Assembly (NCBI RefSeq): GCF_004363315.1
Contig: NZ_SNYL01000014.1
Location: 1-62,746, forward strand
DNA: 62,746 bases
Direction of reading: 5' to 3'
Source: Tepidicella xavieri
GTDB taxonomy: Bacteria; Pseudomonadota; Gammaproteobacteria; Burkholderiales; Burkholderiaceae_C
This document shows, piece after piece, positions 61,144 through 62,746 of this stretch. Every line of letters begins with the position of its first letter. The first letter of the stretch is position 1. Position numbers and translations under genes: made by a program. The notes below the pieces were generated by a model. The model worked only from the letters and a program-made list of their open reading frames with translations, had not been told where the DNA came from and did not search any database.

Positions 61144-62577
61144 TCAGTCGGCTACGCGACAGAGCTTGAGCATGTTGGTGCCGCCCGGCGTGCCCATCGG
61201 CTCGCCGCAGGTGATGGCATAGATGTCGCCCGGCTTGACGATGCCGCGCTCCTTCAGGTAGTTTTCGGCCTGCTGCAACGCGGTGTCGCGGTCGGCGCTG
61301 GTGTCCATCAGCAGCGGTCGCACGTTGCGATAGACCGTCATGCGGCGCTGCGTCGCCAGCTTGGAGGTGACGGCGTAGATCGGGATGTTGACCTTGTGCC
61401 GGCTCATCCACAGCGCGGTGGAGCCCGACTCGGTCAGCGCTACGATCGCCTTGGCCCCTAGGTGGGAGGCGGTGAACAGCGCGCCCATGGCGATCGACTG
61501 GTCGATGCGGTGAAAACGCTTGCCCATGAAGTCCGACTCCAGCTCGTGGTGGTCGGCCTTCTCGGCGGCTTCGCAGATCTGCGCCATCTCGCGCACGGTC
61601 TGCAGCGGGTACTTGCCGGCGGCGGTCTCGGCGCTGAGCATGACAGCATCCGTGCCGTCGAGCACGGCGTTGGCCACGTCGCTGACTTCCGCGCGCGTGG
61701 GCACGGGCGCGTGAATCATGCTCTCCATCATCTGCGTGGCGGTGATGACGAAGCGGTCGTGCTCGTGTGCCAGGCGGATCATGCGTTTTTGCAGCGCAGG
61801 CACGGCGGCATGGCCCACTTCCACGGCCAGGTCGCCCCGCGCGACCATGATGCCGTCGCTCGCGCGCAGGATGTTTTCCAGCTCAGGGATGGCCTCGGCG
61901 CGCTCGATCTTGGCCACCAGCCCCGGTTTGTGGCCCGGCGGGCTGGCCATCTGGCAGAGCTGGCGGGCCAGTTCCATGTCGGTGGCGCTTTTGGGAAAGC
62001 TCACCGCCACATAATCGGCCAGCAGGGCCATGGCGGTCTTGATGTCCTCCATGTCCTTGGCGGTCAAGGCCGGCGCGGTCAGGCCGCCACCTTGTTTGTT
62101 GATGCCCTTGTTGTTCGACAACACGCCGCCCACCACCACCTCGGTGTGCACGGCCGGGCCTTCGACGAGCTGCACCCGGAGCACGATCAGCCCGTCGTTG
62201 AGCAGCAGGGTGTCGCCAGGGCGCACGTCTTGCGGCAGCTCCTTGTAGTCCAGCCCCACGCCCTGCGCATCACCGGGCGCGGTGCGGGCGGCATCGAGCA
62301 CGAAAGCTTGCCCAGCCACCAAGTCCACCTGGCCGTTGGCGAATTTGCCCACGCGGATCTTGGGGCCCTGCAGATCGGCCATGATGGCCACCTCGCGCCC
62401 GGCGCGTTGCGACGCCTCGCGCACCAGGCGAGCACGCTGCTGATGGTCCTCCGCGCTGCCGTGCGAGAAATTGAGCCGCACCACATTGACGCCCGCGCGG
62501 ATCATGGCTTCCAGCAAGTCCGGATCGCTGGAGGCGGGCCCTAGGGTGGCGACGATTTTGGTGGCGCGGGATGGCAT
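61144..62577 (-). CDS. pyk: Pyruvate kinase
   Basis: Converts phosphoenolpyruvate and ADP to pyruvate and ATP. 477 residues: TKIVATLGPASSDPDLLEAM, VNVVRLNFSHGS, VAKIERAEAIPELENI (catalytic Lys/Glu), MVARGDLAVEVG and ATQMMESMIHAPVPTRAEVS. The C-terminal allosteric domain is complete. AGGAGA precedes ATG 62577. Convergent with the marC-like gene, 15 bp apart. Confidence 0.96.
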   Translation of the reverse strand: MPSRATKIVATLGPASSDPDLLEAMIRAGVNVVRLNFSHGSAEDHQQRARLVREASQRAGREVAIMADLQGPKIRVGKFANGQVDLVAGQAFVLDAARTAPGDAQGVGLDYKELPQDVRPGDTLLLNDGLIVLRVQLVEGPAVHTEVVVGGVLSNNKGINKQGGGLTAPALTAKDMEDIKTAMALLADYVAVSFPKSATDMELARQLCQMASPPGHKPGLVAKIERAEAIPELENILRASDGIMVARGDLAVEVGHAAVPALQKRMIRLAHEHDRFVITATQMMESMIHAPVPTRAEVSDVANAVLDGTDAVMLSAETAAGKYPLQTVREMAQICEAAEKADHHELESDFMGKRFHRIDQSIAMGALFTASHLGAKAIVALTESGSTALWMSRHKVNIPIYAVTSKLATQRRMTVYRNVRPLLMDTSADRDTALQQAENYLKERGIVKPGDIYAITCGEPMGTPGGTNMLKLCRVAD

Positions 62578-62746
62578 CTGAGGGGTCTCCTGAATTTCAG
62601 TTGCATTATCCCTGTTGCCAGCAGGTCGAACGCAGCGAGTCTGGAGTAAGCTATTGATCAGGCCCCATAAAGATTGAACTATCTGGTGATTTGGTAGTCC
62701 CATCTTTCATGGAAAAAGAAGACGCGAGATACCAAACCCTGCAGCA
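62578..62746. other. Non-coding upstream region of pyk
   Basis: 169 bp that is less GC-rich than its surroundings. It should contain the pyk promoter; no convincing -35/-10 pair, operator or small gene was identified before the window ends. Confidence 0.5.

Overview
The window is GC-rich DNA from a betaproteobacterium, most likely a Burkholderiales member of the Comamonadaceae type. A PhaM-like granule protein, a DUF3567 protein, a HoxFUYHW NAD-reducing hydrogenase and dense GC-biased coding all point that way. Host sequence occupies about 1-22724 and 59877-62746. A complete Mu-like transposable prophage of about 37.1 kb (22725-59872) lies between, inserted inside a gene for an EAL-domain c-di-GMP phosphodiesterase. 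Host left part: a ParA-type ATPase running off the left edge and apparently broken near base 92; queA and tgt of the queuosine pathway separated by an SDR gene that looks inserted; a three-gene ATGA-coupled minus-strand unit (PhaM-like, FIST sensor, zinc-ribbon membrane protein); DksA-like, VOC, FAH, DUF3108, DUF3567, Dps and ChaN-like genes; then the hydrogenase locus. hoxFUYHW (minus strand) encodes the soluble bidirectional NAD-linked [NiFe] hydrogenase and its protease. hypABFCDE (plus strand) encodes nickel insertion and synthesis of the Fe(CN)2CO ligands; HypF is a short form. An 805-bp IS5-family element sits in the divergent hox/hyp promoter region. Prophage, right end to left: a plus-strand regulatory gene and XRE repressor, with seven copies of a 14-bp box between them; a palindromic operator; a minus-strand early operon (Ner-like, MuA-like DDE transposase, MuB-like ATPase, small genes, GemA-like, Mor activator); a plus-strand block holding lysis, packaging, portal and gpF/gpG-like genes with two minus-strand cargo (moron) insertions; then a long minus-strand block with protease/scaffold, major capsid, gp36/gp37-like connector genes and a P2-type contractile tail. 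Relative to phage Mu, the lysis/packaging block (about 42.4-50.35 kb) is flipped, so its RNA converges on mor and diverges from the capsid operon. The most notable system is a complete diversity-generating retroelement (DGR) at the end of the tail operon: a variable C-type-lectin-like tail fibre protein, a 9-bp-stem/4-nt-loop hairpin after its variable repeat, an Avd gene, a template repeat and a YMDD reverse transcriptase. Nine of the clear template/variable differences fall at template adenines, so the fibre has probably been retargeted by adenine mutagenesis. Right of the prophage are the 3' part of the EAL gene, a MarC-family membrane protein and pyruvate kinase. No tRNA, rRNA or CRISPR array was recognised. 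All calls come from reading the sequence; no database search was run.
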